A DNA stretch of 64,000 nt from Hexactinellida sp. DTS-2022 (Eukaryota > Porifera > Hexactinellida), in NCBI GenBank assembly GCA_028753945.1, contig JAPNXP010000012.1, positions 1-64,000 on the forward strand. Reading direction: 5' to 3'. Below, one piece after another: positions 11,893-22,448 of this stretch. Every line of letters starts with the position of its first letter. Positions within the stretch are counted from its first letter, which is position 1. Below the pieces are notes generated by a model that saw nothing but the letters and a program-made list of their open reading frames with translations, was not told the origin of the DNA and ran no database searches. Both the position numbers and the translations under genes were made by a program.

Positions 11893-13621
11893 TTAGATTT
11901 CGGGCCCATAAAACATTGCTGCCATATCTCTCTTTATCAAAAAATTATAATCGTTGTCTCTCTTTCTTGCAGAAATTTTGTGACCCTTTGGCAACCTAGG
12001 TTTCCCTAAACTGAATTTGTCTTTGTAGATCACTCCAAGGAGTTCGTTTCCAGAAAATAGTCCGCCCGTAGCTAATTGAATTTCCGCTTTAATGCCAGTA
12101 CTCTTGTTCTTTTCTTCTGTCAAGTATTCATTTTTCTTTTTTTTACAGTAAACACAATTTATCTTTCCTGATAACCCACTCTTCCATTTCGTTAGTTTCC
12201 CGTTGTTTTTTGCAACTTGATAAGGAGTTAAACATTGTAAGTTAGTAGTACTCATGTCGGCATTATGCACCATAATACAATTCACGCATTCACTGCTCCC
12301 AATTAACGCTGCCAAATGAGCTAAACTATTCTTACTATCATCTCTTAAATTAGAAATATCTTCTCCTCGTTCAAGAATCCAATGTAGACAGCGTTCACTC
12401 GCTTTAAGCGCTGCGATGTGAGCAACATTCCTCCCACGCTTGTCTTTGTCGGATATTTTCGTGCCATGAGTAGTGAAGAACATCAAACAGTCCAACTATA
12501 TCAAGATTAGATGTGTAAGAGACTTTATTTATTAAATTAATCACATTTAAATAACAAATACTTGATCAGCCGCAGCTGCCTGATGAATAGGTTCACATCC
12601 ACTCGAATCAGCTGACACCAGATCGATTCCGTGCGAAGCCATAAACTTGAGACACTCCAGGCTGCCGGCGCCAGCTGCATAATGTGCGGGAAGTCTTCCT
12701 TCGAAATCCTCGCCGTCGATGTCGAATCCATTCTCAGCCATTGCCTTCAGAGTGTCTAGGTGACCCCTGCTGGCAGCCAAATGGGAAGGCATTCGGCCAC
12801 AATTGTCTTCCAGTGAGGTGTCGCAATCTAATTACATTTGGGATTTAAAATATAGTCCCTAGTAAGGCACACCACTTATTTGGAGATACCAACCCATTCG
12901 CACAAGCTCAAGCAAGCAATTCGTCTCTCCGTGCAGCGCGGCCAAGTGCGTCGCTGTGAAGCCATACTTGTCTTTCGCGTTCAGCTCCCTGGACTCTTTC
13001 TCCACGAGAAGCGAGAAGAGCTGGTAGTGACCAGCTATGGTTGCTTCGTGCAGCGGTGTCCTCAGCAGCCTGGAATGAGCGTCTGCTCGCCAGCCAGCCT
13101 TTATAAGGAGTCTAACTATCTCCTTACGTCCTTAAGTGGATAGAGATACGTATAGCATAATATAAATTGCCATTGCTATCTCAGTGCTGCTTACCAAGCA
13201 TACAGGCCAAGTGGAGCGCAGTTCTTCCCTGGTAGAAAGTCTCATTCTTCTCAAATTTGACACTGGCTAGCAATTGGCTTACCAAGGCTTCATCGTGGCT
13301 GAATATTGCGCAGGCCAGAGGAGAGTCTTCGAACCTAGAATCTGGTATAAACTGCGGGGAATGTAGCTCTTGGTTTCTGGTGGAAAGTGAATTGCAGAAG
13401 CTAGTAAGGGTGGAGGGGGGAGTGCGAGTGTCTCTCAGAGAAGTGAGAAACGTGTCAGGGCCGATGGAGGTTTGGTTGGAATCAGTTACGTCTCCTGTGT
13501 CTAACCCGGTTTGGTCAGAATAGCAAGTCTCGGAAACTGAGTCTACAAAGTAGTCCGTCTCTGACTGAGTTTGATAGTCGTCAAAAAAGGAACTGATGGA
13601 GCAAGCGGATCTAGTTGCCAT
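11893..13621 (-). CDS. Ankyrin-repeat protein, four exons
   Basis: I assembled four exons on the minus strand: 13195-13621, 12894-13130, 12562-12827 and 11893-12495. They join to 1533 nt, giving 510 residues. The introns are 64, 66 and 66 nt, all GT..AG, and each junction restores an ankyrin repeat (for example LACMLG joined to RKEIVRLLIKAG). The start is a true ATG at 13621. The first ~110 residues are Ser/Thr-rich and acidic. About eight ankyrin repeats follow, with TALHLACMLG, TPLHEATIAGH, LPAHYAAGAGS and NVAHIAAL-type cores. The C-terminal ~90 residues are basic and outside the repeats. Ankyrin repeats are protein-binding scaffolds. I cannot assign an orthologue (ANKRD42-like proteins are one possibility), so the partner and role are unknown. 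The donor of intron 2 (GTTGGT at 12893) was chosen because it keeps the frame. Confidence 0.85.
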
Positions 13622-13978
13622 AGTCTATATATTGTCAAATGTAACACACAAGTACAAATCAAGTTTGATTATGTAGCCTCAATAAAGAACGTCGAACTTT
13701 TGCCACACAAATTCATACAAGTAAACTGAATATATATAATCAAACAAGGACCTTAGATTGATCATTAACAAAGAGCCAAAATTATATAAAAATATTGTCC
13801 GTCAATCGTTATCAAATGTCAATTCAAAATTAATTCAACACAAATTTAATATAAAATTAAGGAACTTAAAGTAATCATTATAATACACATTAAATCAATG
13901 AGGTATGCCAACCAGAGATAGAAATGTAATTGATCAGAGATAGACTCGGAACATAATCCCGAACAAAATCCAAAAAAA
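13622..13978. other. AT-rich spacer between ankyrin gene and CRTC
   Basis: About 357 bp of AT-rich DNA between two minus-strand genes. It should hold the CRTC 3' UTR and the ankyrin promoter. No distinct motif was recognised. Confidence 0.4.
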
Positions 13979-16003
13979 CTACTTCATAAAGAATTGTTCA
14001 CCGAATGTGTCGGGTTGAGCGTAAAAGTTAGGGTCCCTTTCATACAAGTGGAAATACCTCTGAGCCTCCTCGGGGATGGGGTTATTGTTAAAGTGGCTGG
14101 CAGAGTCCTGCTCGAGCAGTCGATCGATTTCAGAGTCGCTGTTGTCGATCTGGAACGGTTGGGAATGACCCCTGGGGTCGCGTGGATTCAAACCTCCGTC
14201 TGACATCATCTCGGGGAAAGAGGAGAACTTGGAAAGGTTCGTGTAGCTGCCGGGAACAGGCGTCTTATTTCCGCCAAAGAACGCAGACTTAAAATCATAC
14301 GAGTGCCCTTTTCGCAGAGGACCGTATTGCAATTCCTCCGGAATGCACAGCCCCGGATCTATTGGAGGTTCCTCAAAGTCCAGAATCCCGCCGGGGAATC
14401 CCATTGGCGGCGGCAGTTCCGGCATCATGTTCCCCTCAGGAACAATGGACTGCAGCATAGGGTCGGACTTGTGCAAGTTGGGATTAACCATCAGCCCCGC
14501 GCCGGGGTAGTTGCCTGGCTGCATCTGATCGTAGGCGTAGTACCCACCAGACCCCGCGGTGGTGGAGTGGAGGTCCAAACCCCTGAACTGGTGGCTCTGC
14601 GAGAAGTCGCGAGTGTGCGGGTTGGAGGGCATCGAGCGGACAGAGCTCGGCCGCTCGTACATACTCTCCCTGCTGAACAGGTCCATGGCCGGTTCCGAAA
14701 TCACCGACGGAGTCAAGTCGTCGACAGGACAAGGCGGCAGGCCCATATCGTAGGTCTCAGGGAACACATTCAGTCTGTTGTTGGTGGGAGCGGGGCGGCG
14801 TGCGTGTGAGTAGCTGACTGCGTTGGTCGCAGGATTGGAAGGGAAAGCAAAAGACAGAGGGTGGGACTCAGGAATAGAGAGGGAAGAATTGAACATCTTT
14901 TTGCCATCGGAGTTAAAATGCGGTTCAGACTGGAGGTGCAAGTAAGCGTCGTCAAAGTAGCCGAACTGAGTGGCCTGGGTGAGGATGCGGTTGTGCGGCT
15001 GCTGCTGCTGGAAGAGAGGCGGGCCCTGCGGCGGGAAGGGCCTGGCCACGGGCGGGAGCTGCTGGGGGGGAATACTCTTCGTGTTGAGCATGTGCTCGTT
15101 GGGAGTATAACTCGTGGTCACATTGGACAACTCGTCAAGATCCAACGGGTTGTCCAGGCCAGAGTGGAAGTTAATATCAGTTAGGTCGGGCAGCGACGTG
15201 ACTTTGGGGTTGATGCCGGACTGGTGCGCAGAAGTGGAGGGAAGGAATATGCCGCCCCCTTGCTCAGAAGAATTATGGGAGCGCTTTCTAAAGCTGGAGG
15301 GGTACTTCCTGGCCGGGCCGGGCCCGCTTAGCGTGTGTCTGTGCTTGACTGCGTTCCAGTAGTTGGGCACGTGCTGCGGCAGGTTGAGGTGCGAGCTGTC
15401 GGGCGTGGGCGTGCCCCCCACCTCCAGTCTTCCCGTCGGAGCCACCAGCGGAGACTCCGCGGTGAGCGTCTCCAGAGAGTTTCTGAGATCCGAGTCCGAC
15501 TTGACGCGACTGATGAGCGAGGGAGGCATGCCCATCTCCGCAAACGGCGGCGGGTGTGTGGCCGTCATTTGCTCGTGGTAAATAACCGGATAGGGAGAGG
15601 CAGAGTTTCTGATGTCATTCGTGGCGTGTCCGGTCGACCTCCGCCGGCCGCGCTTTGAGGTGTGGTACTTGCGCGGCGTGATCTCACTCATGTCCTTTCG
15701 GATATCCTCCCATTCAAGTCTGCCTGGCCTCTGGAAGTTGGTGGTGGGGGGAGACCTCAGAGAGAGGTTCGAGTTCTGGGGCGAAGGCAGTTCTACAGAC
15801 TCGGACTGTAGCTTCGGCAGATTGGCATAGAGCTGGGAAAGAGACATCGGGTCCTTCAGCTGGCCAATGTTCCTCATCGCCTCTTTGAACTGCTCGTCAG
15901 TCTCCTCCTGGCGCTGTCTGTGCACCGCGATCTTGTCGTCAAACTTCCGCAGACTGTGGATCTTAGCCTTCTTCACAGGCTGCTCGTTTCCTTCTCCCGG
16001 CAT
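13979..16003 (-). CDS. CRTC: CREB-regulated transcription coactivator
   Basis: A single-exon frame of 674 residues from an ATG at 16003. CRTC/TORC proteins shuttle to the nucleus when dephosphorylated and bind the CREB bZIP to boost cAMP-responsive transcription. Three family marks are visible. The first is an N-terminal CREB-binding segment (residues ~18-45, RKFDDKIAVHRQRQEE). The second is a regulatory Ser in RVKSDSDL at residue ~169, matching the AMPK/SIK 14-3-3 site of vertebrate CRTCs. The third is the conserved SLPDLTDINFHSGLDNPLDLDE block at residues ~270-290. The rest is low-complexity, rich in Pro, Ser and Asn. The C-terminal activation domain is not obviously alike in sequence. Vertebrate CRTC genes have many introns, so an intronless copy is unusual. 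Open frames on the opposite strand here are shadows of GC-rich codons. Confidence 0.9.
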   Translation of the reverse strand: MPGEGNEQPVKKAKIHSLRKFDDKIAVHRQRQEETDEQFKEAMRNIGQLKDPMSLSQLYANLPKLQSESVELPSPQNSNLSLRSPPTTNFQRPGRLEWEDIRKDMSEITPRKYHTSKRGRRRSTGHATNDIRNSASPYPVIYHEQMTATHPPPFAEMGMPPSLISRVKSDSDLRNSLETLTAESPLVAPTGRLEVGGTPTPDSSHLNLPQHVPNYWNAVKHRHTLSGPGPARKYPSSFRKRSHNSSEQGGGIFLPSTSAHQSGINPKVTSLPDLTDINFHSGLDNPLDLDELSNVTTSYTPNEHMLNTKSIPPQQLPPVARPFPPQGPPLFQQQQPHNRILTQATQFGYFDDAYLHLQSEPHFNSDGKKMFNSSLSIPESHPLSFAFPSNPATNAVSYSHARRPAPTNNRLNVFPETYDMGLPPCPVDDLTPSVISEPAMDLFSRESMYERPSSVRSMPSNPHTRDFSQSHQFRGLDLHSTTAGSGGYYAYDQMQPGNYPGAGLMVNPNLHKSDPMLQSIVPEGNMMPELPPPMGFPGGILDFEEPPIDPGLCIPEELQYGPLRKGHSYDFKSAFFGGNKTPVPGSYTNLSKFSSFPEMMSDGGLNPRDPRGHSQPFQIDNSDSEIDRLLEQDSASHFNNNPIPEEAQRYFHLYERDPNFYAQPDTFGEQFFMK

Positions 16004-16420
16004 CGTCAGATAACTACCAACCGTGGCCTACATATAATCAAAGCAATCAAGTAATATTATACAAAAACTTCCTAAATTAATCAAATTGTATTTAGATAGA
16101 AACTTGCTATTTCAATATCACAAATCATTATAATGATCTCATTCTATTTGCATAGTCTAATGAATTGTAAAGAGCAGATTCTAAGTACTAACACACATAG
16201 GAAGAATAGACTATCCTAGCTGAATAGATGATATTACGCCGAGTAATATAATAAACCACAGCTAAAGATATCAAGGAATCGCTGCATACTATTACACGCA
16301 AGAATCGACAATAACAATAAATTATTTCCCACATTACCTAGTAGCAAAGTTAAATAAATATTGCAAGGATAGTCTATAGAGATTTAAATAATCTGCTAAG
16401 ATAGTATTGCTTCTAAAAGT
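16004..16420. other. AT-rich spacer between CRTC and OLA1
   Basis: 417 bp with no supported gene. It holds the OLA1 3' flank and the upstream region of CRTC. Confidence 0.4.
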
Positions 16421-17602
16421 CTACTTCTTCCCTTTACTTAGTCCGGCCCCAGCGTTAAATCTAAACAGGATAATGTCTCCGTCCTCGACCACGTACTCCC
16501 TCCCTTTGTGAAGATATTTGCCGCCAGACTTTGCCTCCGCTTCAGACCCACATTCTTTAAAATCCGTATACTTCATTACTTCCGCCATTATGAAACCTTT
16601 TTCAAAGTCACTATGGATTCTCCCCCCTGCCTGCGGTGCTTTAGTCCCCTTATGGATCGTCCAGGCCCGCACCTCGTCAGGCCCACAGGTAAAGAAGCAC
16701 TCTAGATTCAGCGACTGGTAGCCAGTTTTTACTATTTTAGAAAGCGAGCTGCCCTGCGGCGCAATGCCCGCGGCTTCCTGGCTCTCGCAGAGCAGCGCCA
16801 TTTCATTCTCTGCGCTGAAAAGAATTACCTGAGCTCCTGGGTCGTTGAGGTCCAAATACTCTTTTATCGGGGCCAGCCAATTGTTCTTCTTCTTTGCAAA
16901 ATGCTTCGCAGACATATTAATCAGGTAAATTTGGGGCTTCGAAGTGAGAAACAAGTGTTTATTTAAAACTTCCACCTCTGCATTGGACCATTTCGCGAAT
17001 CTGACGGCTTTCTTCTCCGTCTCCAGACACTCGGACACCCTCAGCAAACAGTCGTGTTCGGGCTTCCTTGATTTGTCCGACCCTCTCCCCGCGAGCTTCT
17101 GCACCTCACCAATTCGCGCCCGCAAATATTCGCAGTCTTTCATCCGCAGCTCCTCCTGTATAATCCCGATGTCGCGAATGGGATTCACGTCTCCCTCCAC
17201 ATGACTCACGTTTTCGTCCTCGAACACGCGCAGCATGTGGAATATCGCATCGCACGCGTTTATGTGCGACAGGAATGCATTCCCCAGCCCCTGCCCCTCG
17301 TGGGCGCCCTGCACCAGCCCGGCGATGTCGGTGATGTGCAGGAACGCAGGCACCCGGCTGGCCGGCTTGTGGTAGTCGCAGAGGAAATCAAATCTCGGGT
17401 CGGGGAGGGCGACCCGACTCTCGTTAGGCTCGATTGTACAGAAAGGGTAGTTCTCTGAAGGAACTTGACACTTGGTAAGAACATTAAAAAATGTAGATTT
17501 GCCAACATTCGGAAGTCCCACGATTCCAATTTTCAAACTTGTCCCGATTCGTCCGAAATACACAGCCTGCTGTATTTCTGGTGCTTTCTTTTTGGGAGGC
17601 AT
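16421..17602 (-). CDS. OLA1: Obg-like ATPase 1 (YchF family)
   Basis: A single exon of 393 residues, close to the 396 of human OLA1, with the ATG at 17602. YchF/OLA1 is a cytosolic P-loop ATPase of the TRAFAC class linked to translation and stress responses. The P-loop GLPNVGKST is at residues ~29-37, [17 protein letters not shown] (G3) near 92, and the C-terminal TGS domain carries [26 protein letters not shown] and [11 protein letters not shown]. The nucleotide-specificity motif, NLSE-like in animal OLA1, reads NMSA here near residue 229, so the acidic residue is lost. The segment before the TGS domain is also shorter and more diverged than in the human protein. It lies 170 nt downstream of DSCC1 on the same strand. 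Confidence 0.95.
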   Translation of the reverse strand: MPPKKKAPEIQQAVYFGRIGTSLKIGIVGLPNVGKSTFFNVLTKCQVPSENYPFCTIEPNESRVALPDPRFDFLCDYHKPASRVPAFLHITDIAGLVQGAHEGQGLGNAFLSHINACDAIFHMLRVFEDENVSHVEGDVNPIRDIGIIQEELRMKDCEYLRARIGEVQKLAGRGSDKSRKPEHDCLLRVSECLETEKKAVRFAKWSNAEVEVLNKHLFLTSKPQIYLINMSAKHFAKKKNNWLAPIKEYLDLNDPGAQVILFSAENEMALLCESQEAAGIAPQGSSLSKIVKTGYQSLNLECFFTCGPDEVRAWTIHKGTKAPQAGGRIHSDFEKGFIMAEVMKYTDFKECGSEAEAKSGGKYLHKGREYVVEDGDIILFRFNAGAGLSKGKK

Positions 17603-17772
17603 TAAGGAACTATTAAGTACACACGGTTAAAGAGTCACGTTGATTAAATAATTAATTAAATACAAAGTAATGTATAAATTTTCTTATATATATTTATGTA
17701 TGGTCCTGATAAGTATGTTAGTGAATCAAATTGCTCTAATTAAGTACGTATAAGTGACTTCAGTAAGGAAAG

Positions 17773-18930
17773 TCAGTGCGTCTTTCTCAAAGAGAAATAC
17801 TTCGTCCCAGCGGGATCCAGAGAGGATCTCGTGAAACGGAGCAGAATAGAATTGACAGAAACCTTTGATGTTTCAAGAGAGCTCAGAAATGGAATAATCT
17901 CGTCTTCTGTCCATCGCTCTTTCTCCCTGAACAGCTGCACCAGTCGCTCGTACGGCTGGGAGTCCAGTCTCTCCTCGGGGAAGAACCATATGGAGGGAGG
18001 GGAGCTGGACATGTCCCTGACAGCCGTGGTCAGCAGCTGACCCGGCGAAGTCTGCATTCCTAAGGGCACAGCCTGTTGCCAGATCTCCAGGAATTCAGAA
18101 TAACAAAATCTTATCACCGGCTTAAGCAAACACTCGGCGTGATATACGCAAACCATTTCTTCATTCAGAGTTACACTCTGGTCATCGATTGGCTTTCCAT
18201 AGAGCGACAGGACATGCTCTAACGCAAATGTAGGAAAGAGGGAAGAAAGAATTTCTAAACATTCTGACCGAGGAAACCCATACCAGTTCCAGTCCTTTTC
18301 TTCAATTAGATTCAAAACCTGATTGAGAATAGAGTCGCGTAGGGGATATTCCAAAATGCACCAGTGTCCATTAACCTCCAATGCTTGAATTTTGTGCAAA
18401 TAAGTCAAAAGCTCTTGCTCGCTAGCCTGGCTCTCCTTCAAAAGATCACAAAATGTATAAACATTGCCTGATGCAGGACTTATGCCAATATCTTTGAGAG
18501 GAAATTTATTGAGGAGAAAATGAACTCGCTCGTATTTTGGGTGAAACTCTTTAGCTTCAAAGGTTTCGTGGAAAGAGCCGATAACTTCAGTCCGGACCAA
18601 TTCTCCGATTCCGCCTGCGGCCGCCGCTGTATCAGGCGACAGCAGCAGAAGGTTGGACGTGTCGGCTTGCTGGACTTCGTAGGACTTACTATTCGTGCAC
18701 AGAACCAGATTGTCGTCGGGTCTGCCGCGAAACACGACCGCCTCTCCCGCCTCGAAGCTAGCCACAACCTCGGGCGGCAGCTCGACAAGCTTAAGCTCGG
18801 AATTATTCAGATTTTCATTGAACGACAGTACCTGCACCGGGGCGATGCGGTCTGTAATGTTTGCCGCATTCGCAAACAGCTCCACTTCGTCGCGAGTGGC
18901 TAACTTAACAATGCCAACGTGTTTTGCCAC
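17773..18930 (-). CDS. DSCC1: Sister chromatid cohesion factor DCC1
   Basis: About 385 residues, similar to the 393 of human DSCC1. It is a subunit of the CTF18-DCC1-CTF8 alternative clamp loader, which promotes cohesion and PCNA loading. Family marks include the VVFRGRPDDNLVLCTNSKSYEVQQADTSN block (residues ~68-95), WCILEYPLRD, the FLEIWQQAVPLGM helix, and the C-terminal winged-helix segment with REKERWTEDEIIPFL. The 5' end is unresolved. The frame opens after a TAA at about 18963 and has no ATG before the conserved KHVGIVKL segment; the first possible codon at 18930 is GTG. A short upstream exon carrying the ATG is the likeliest explanation, so the true start may lie beyond this coordinate. 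Confidence 0.85.
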   Translation of the reverse strand: MAKHVGIVKLATRDEVELFANAANITDRIAPVQVLSFNENLNNSELKLVELPPEVVASFEAGEAVVFRGRPDDNLVLCTNSKSYEVQQADTSNLLLLSPDTAAAAGGIGELVRTEVIGSFHETFEAKEFHPKYERVHFLLNKFPLKDIGISPASGNVYTFCDLLKESQASEQELLTYLHKIQALEVNGHWCILEYPLRDSILNQVLNLIEEKDWNWYGFPRSECLEILSSLFPTFALEHVLSLYGKPIDDQSVTLNEEMVCVYHAECLLKPVIRFCYSEFLEIWQQAVPLGMQTSPGQLLTTAVRDMSSSPPSIWFFPEERLDSQPYERLVQLFREKERWTEDEIIPFLSSLETSKVSVNSILLRFTRSSLDPAGTKYFSLRKTH

Positions 18931-19751
18931 TTTTTCACGCGGTATGAAATAATGAATTGATTACCAAAGTAACTTGTGGAAGAATGAGAAATTTACAAAT
19001 TATGAAAAGTTAAATATCGAAATTGACTTCTCAATTTGTTCTATAGAACAGTACGGGCTGCTTGCAGAATCTACTTAATATTTAATTTCTATTTCCTAGA
19101 GGAATAACTCGGATGCTCTCATCTCAGTTAATTCTTCGGGCAAAGAAGTACTTGTTGTATAGAGGGATAGGTGTGTTAGAAATGAGAGTTAAAAATCGCG
19201 GGAACGGTGGCTTAGCGGAGGAGAGGCGCGTAAGAGGCGAATGGCGAGTGGGTTCGCTAGAGGGAGGCGCTACTGTCTTTAGGTTCGTATCCTATTTGGT
19301 AAAGTATAGAGCATATAAATAAGGTGACCAGAAAATGTACTAATGATAACAGGAGCGGAGTATCTATAGAGTATGACAACAGTGAATAATTAAAATAATC
19401 TAACATACGTATGTCTGAAAGCCCAAAATCTAGTCAGATAGTCCTGTAAACGCGTACCAATTAATCAACTATGTAACTTATATATTTAACATAAACCCTG
19501 TTTCAATTGTGTGGCCATATACCTTAATCAATGTGATCCCATGAATGCTGTTAGATATCAGCTCAAATCCAAAATAAGAGACTATAATTTAGAAAGAGTA
19601 GTATAAGCTATTGCGAGCCAGATAGAGTCCGTATCTGAAACTCGGAAGTTCGTATCTTACTGATGAGGCGATGAGGGGTAGTTAAGAGCTATGTACCTAT
19701 TGTAGAGTAGAAGTAGAACTAATTAGCAACACTTACGAGAGACTGCACTAC
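18931..19751. other. Intergenic region between DSCC1 and the SR factor
   Basis: 820 bp. Positions ~19190-19300 are more GC-rich and contain pol III-like boxes (TGGCTTAGCGG at 19208 and GGTTCGTATCC at 19282). Their spacing is too long for a tRNA and no cloverleaf forms, so this may be a worn tRNA-derived SINE. A missing 5' exon of DSCC1 could also lie here. No gene is supported. Confidence 0.35.
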
Positions 19752-21116
19752 TTAGGAATCCATGGACTGGGGCTCGTCTGAGAGGGACTCTTCCTTCCCG
19801 ATCTCCTCGCCCTTCCTCTCGGCTCCGTTCTCGGTCTGCCCCGCGGGGAGAGAATTGGAAGCGTCCTTCGCGTCTGCAGTCAGGTCCGGGGAGGAGGAGT
19901 GCGAATTTCCGAGAGGCGAGGCGGAGCGGGAGCTGGAGGGGGAAGACTTCCGGGACTCGGAGGAGTCTTGGGGCGTGCTCCCTCGAGAGCCAGACTTGGA
20001 GCGCGGTTGTCTCTCCAGAGAAACGTCAGGCGTTCGTTCTTCCGACTGTTCGGCTGGGAACTGGGAGTTTGGCGCTGGACTGACAGACCCCTTCATAGAG
20101 CGGTCACTCGATTTGCTCGGTGACAGCTCAATTGAGTTCTCTCGCGAGGAATCGTCGAGGGACCCTTTCGAGTCTTCTCTGCCCCTGTCTTGTCTCATTT
20201 TGCTCTGCGGCTTCTCGTCCTCTCCACTGGACATGGACTCGCTCCTCTTGCGTTTGGATTCCTTGCGCTTCTTCGGCCGGGGGCTGTCTTCCGGGTCCGC
20301 GCTGTACACCGAATTGTCGCGGCTCGCGTCGCGCGAGTCCCGGCCCCTCCGGTCGGACTGGCGCTTACTCTTCCCGTCGTCCCTGTCCCTGGAGCGGGAC
20401 CGCTTCCCGCGGTGCGGAGAGCGCGACTTGGAGCGCGAGTGGGAGCGCCGCTCGCGACTGCGCGTCCTGCTGCGAGAGCGGCTCGGAGACTTCCGCACGC
20501 GGCGACAGACGCGCACGCGGATATAAGAGCTCTCCCCCTGGTGAGAGCGAAATTTCGTGTCGTCGAAGTGCTTCAGTGCATAATCCATTGTTTTCCGAGA
20601 AGAAAACTCCAACACGCCGGTGCCGTCAGAGCTCACGTCAGTGTAGGCGATATCGCCCGCCTCCCTAAAATGATCCTTGAGATCCTGCCAGCTGGCAGAC
20701 CTAGGCAGACCCGAAACGGTCACACGAAACTCACCTCTCCTTGAAGAGCTCCTGCGTTTCCTGCGGGGAGGCGCCTGGGGCCTGGAGCTCCGGGGAGGGT
20801 AGCCCCACGGGTCGCCCAGACGGTCGTATGGGTCTCTGTCTCGCGAGGGTCGAGTGAGGTATTTGGGTGTGCGGGGGGCCTCCACTCTCAAGCGATATCC
20901 TTCAAAATCGTACCCGTTTCGATAGTAAACGGCGTCTTCTGAACCCCTCTCGTCGTCGAATTCGACGAAAGCGAATGGGGGTCCTCTGGAGCGATCATGG
21001 AGATCGACGTTTCGGATTCGCCCAAATTTCCAAAAAATGTCCTCAATGTCCTTTGGGCGAATATAGTCGGGGAGGTTTCCCACGTAAATTTTGCAGTTTT
21101 GAGCACTACTGTACAT
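19752..21116 (-). CDS. SRSF1: SR splicing factor, SRSF1/ASF-SF2 type
   Basis: A single exon of 454 residues from an ATG at 21116. SRSF1-type proteins bind exonic enhancers and recruit the spliceosome. RRM1 spans residues ~8-85 (KIYVGNLP as RNP2, PPFAFVEF as RNP1). A pseudo-RRM at ~130-205 carries the diagnostic [13 protein letters not shown]. An RS domain follows (~208-260). The tail of about 190 residues is acidic and rich in Ser, Arg, Glu and Pro. It makes the protein nearly twice the length of human SRSF1 (248). It is divergently arranged with RAP1 across 512 bp, so the two may share a promoter region. Confidence 0.92.
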   Translation of the reverse strand: MYSSAQNCKIYVGNLPDYIRPKDIEDIFWKFGRIRNVDLHDRSRGPPFAFVEFDDERGSEDAVYYRNGYDFEGYRLRVEAPRTPKYLTRPSRDRDPYDRLGDPWGYPPRSSRPQAPPRRKRRSSSRRGEFRVTVSGLPRSASWQDLKDHFREAGDIAYTDVSSDGTGVLEFSSRKTMDYALKHFDDTKFRSHQGESSYIRVRVCRRVRKSPSRSRSRTRSRERRSHSRSKSRSPHRGKRSRSRDRDDGKSKRQSDRRGRDSRDASRDNSVYSADPEDSPRPKKRKESKRKRSESMSSGEDEKPQSKMRQDRGREDSKGSLDDSSRENSIELSPSKSSDRSMKGSVSPAPNSQFPAEQSEERTPDVSLERQPRSKSGSRGSTPQDSSESRKSSPSSSRSASPLGNSHSSSPDLTADAKDASNSLPAGQTENGAERKGEEIGKEESLSDEPQSMDS

Positions 21117-21628
21117 TCTAACACCAAATTATCAAAAAAGGTTTCACCAAATGGCACTTAGCTAGCTTAGAAATAGGATAATAGGAAAACTAATTAAATT
21201 GACGTCTATTCAACGCATGAGTGTTTTGTAAAGTTGTATAATTTAATTCAAATCAGGAGAGGGCATGTGGCGTATCCAGAGCAACTGTCATTCGGTCCCA
21301 TTCGCGGATCTAAATTTAGAAATTCATTTGATACTCTTATACAATTTCGATATTCTTAAAAGTTTTCAAAATAATCAATTCTAATAAAGTTCAACTAAAT
21401 CAATCTAATAATAGAACAATTATATAATTATCTCTAGCCAAACTCTATTATTATGCCTAGTGCTTTATCCAAACTATTATTAGTTATGTAGAGGAGAAAT
21501 CTTAGCTATATAAGATGCCTTACTATAACTGAAATAGTATAAGAAGACATAGACCTGAAAGACTACCATAATCCCTAGCAAAAGAATAGTCCTATCCACT
21601 TTCAAATTCAAACACTTTGCAACTCAGA
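21117..21628. promoter_or_regulatory. Shared divergent upstream region of SRSF1-like and RAP1 genes
   Basis: 512 bp of AT-rich DNA between two ATGs pointing away from each other. A TATA-like CTATATAAG lies at 21506-21514, about 115 nt before the RAP1 ATG. A second weak one (AGTATAAG) lies near 21537. Promoter function is inferred from position. Confidence 0.4.
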
Positions 21629-22183
21629 ATGCGAGAATACAAGTTGGTCGTCCTAGGTTCAGGCGGTGTGGGCAAAAGCGCGCTCACAGTGCAATTCGTG
21701 CAGGGCATATTCGTCGAGAAATACGATCCTACGATCGAGGATTCCTACAGAAAGGCGGTAGAAGTTGATCAAGCCCAATGCATGCTGGAGATACTGGACA
21801 CGGCCGGAACGGAGCAGTTCACAGCAATGCGGGACCTCTACATGAAAAACGGACAAGGATTTCTCTTGGTCTACGCCATCACAGCACAGTCCACGTTCGC
21901 CGATCTGACCGAATTGCGAGAGCAAATTCTTCGCGTCAAAGACCAGGACTCGGTTCCTATGGTGCTCGCGGGAAACAAGTGCGACTTGGAAGACGAGAGG
22001 ACGGTGGGGAAGGACCAGGGGGGCACGCTAGCCAAGCAGTTCTCGTGTGCCTTCTTCGAGACTTCAGCCAAGGCAAAGATAAACGTGAACGAGATCTTCT
22101 TCGACCTAGTGAGGCAGATCAACAAGCAGACCCCCACGGGAGAGAAGAAGAAGAAGAAGGGGCATTGGTGCTCTCTGATATAA
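21629..22183 (+). CDS. RAP1: RAP1 small GTPase
   Basis: A single exon of 184 residues, exactly the length of RAP1A/B, starting at the ATG at 21629 (an upstream in-frame TTG is not used). RAP1 controls integrin adhesion and cell junctions. G1 is GSGGVGKS, and the effector loop is [18 protein letters not shown] carries the Thr that separates RAP from RAS, which has Gln there. NKCDLEDER and [12 protein letters not shown] complete the pocket. A basic stretch of five lysines precedes the C-terminal CSLI, a CaaX box for prenylation. The ATG is preceded by a CAACTCAG acceptor-like sequence one base upstream. Confidence 0.97.
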   Translation: MREYKLVVLGSGGVGKSALTVQFVQGIFVEKYDPTIEDSYRKAVEVDQAQCMLEILDTAGTEQFTAMRDLYMKNGQGFLLVYAITAQSTFADLTELREQILRVKDQDSVPMVLAGNKCDLEDERTVGKDQGGTLAKQFSCAFFETSAKAKINVNEIFFDLVRQINKQTPTGEKKKKKGHWCSLI

Positions 22184-22448
22184 CTTTTGTTATTGGTATT
22201 ATTATTATTATTATTTTGTTTAGTTACTAGATGCTTGTCTGTGCTTTTACACAAACGTCTAACTCTTGTATATCCATCCTATCTACACTATACTAATTCA
22301 TATTATTAGTTGTTCACAGTCTATTCAACTTGTGTGTGTATTGTAAATTATGCAAATTATTGTGTAAATACCCTCAAAAGTGCATTCGAGAAATTTGTAC
22401 ATTATTTGACAGTAGAGTCAATACAACTTATACAGTCATAACGGAGCG

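Noticed and set aside
14303..15658. Several plus-strand frames over CRTC
   Set aside because: They are shadows of the GC-rich coding strand, with Arg/Val-rich translations and no domains.
19195..19300. tRNA gene with A and B boxes
   Set aside because: The boxes are ~74 bp apart, the T-stem has only four pairs and no acceptor stem pairs. At most a SINE relic.
19655..19690. Hammerhead ribozyme core (CTGATGAG)
   Set aside because: There is no GAAA after a helix II and no cleavage-site arm; the match is chance.
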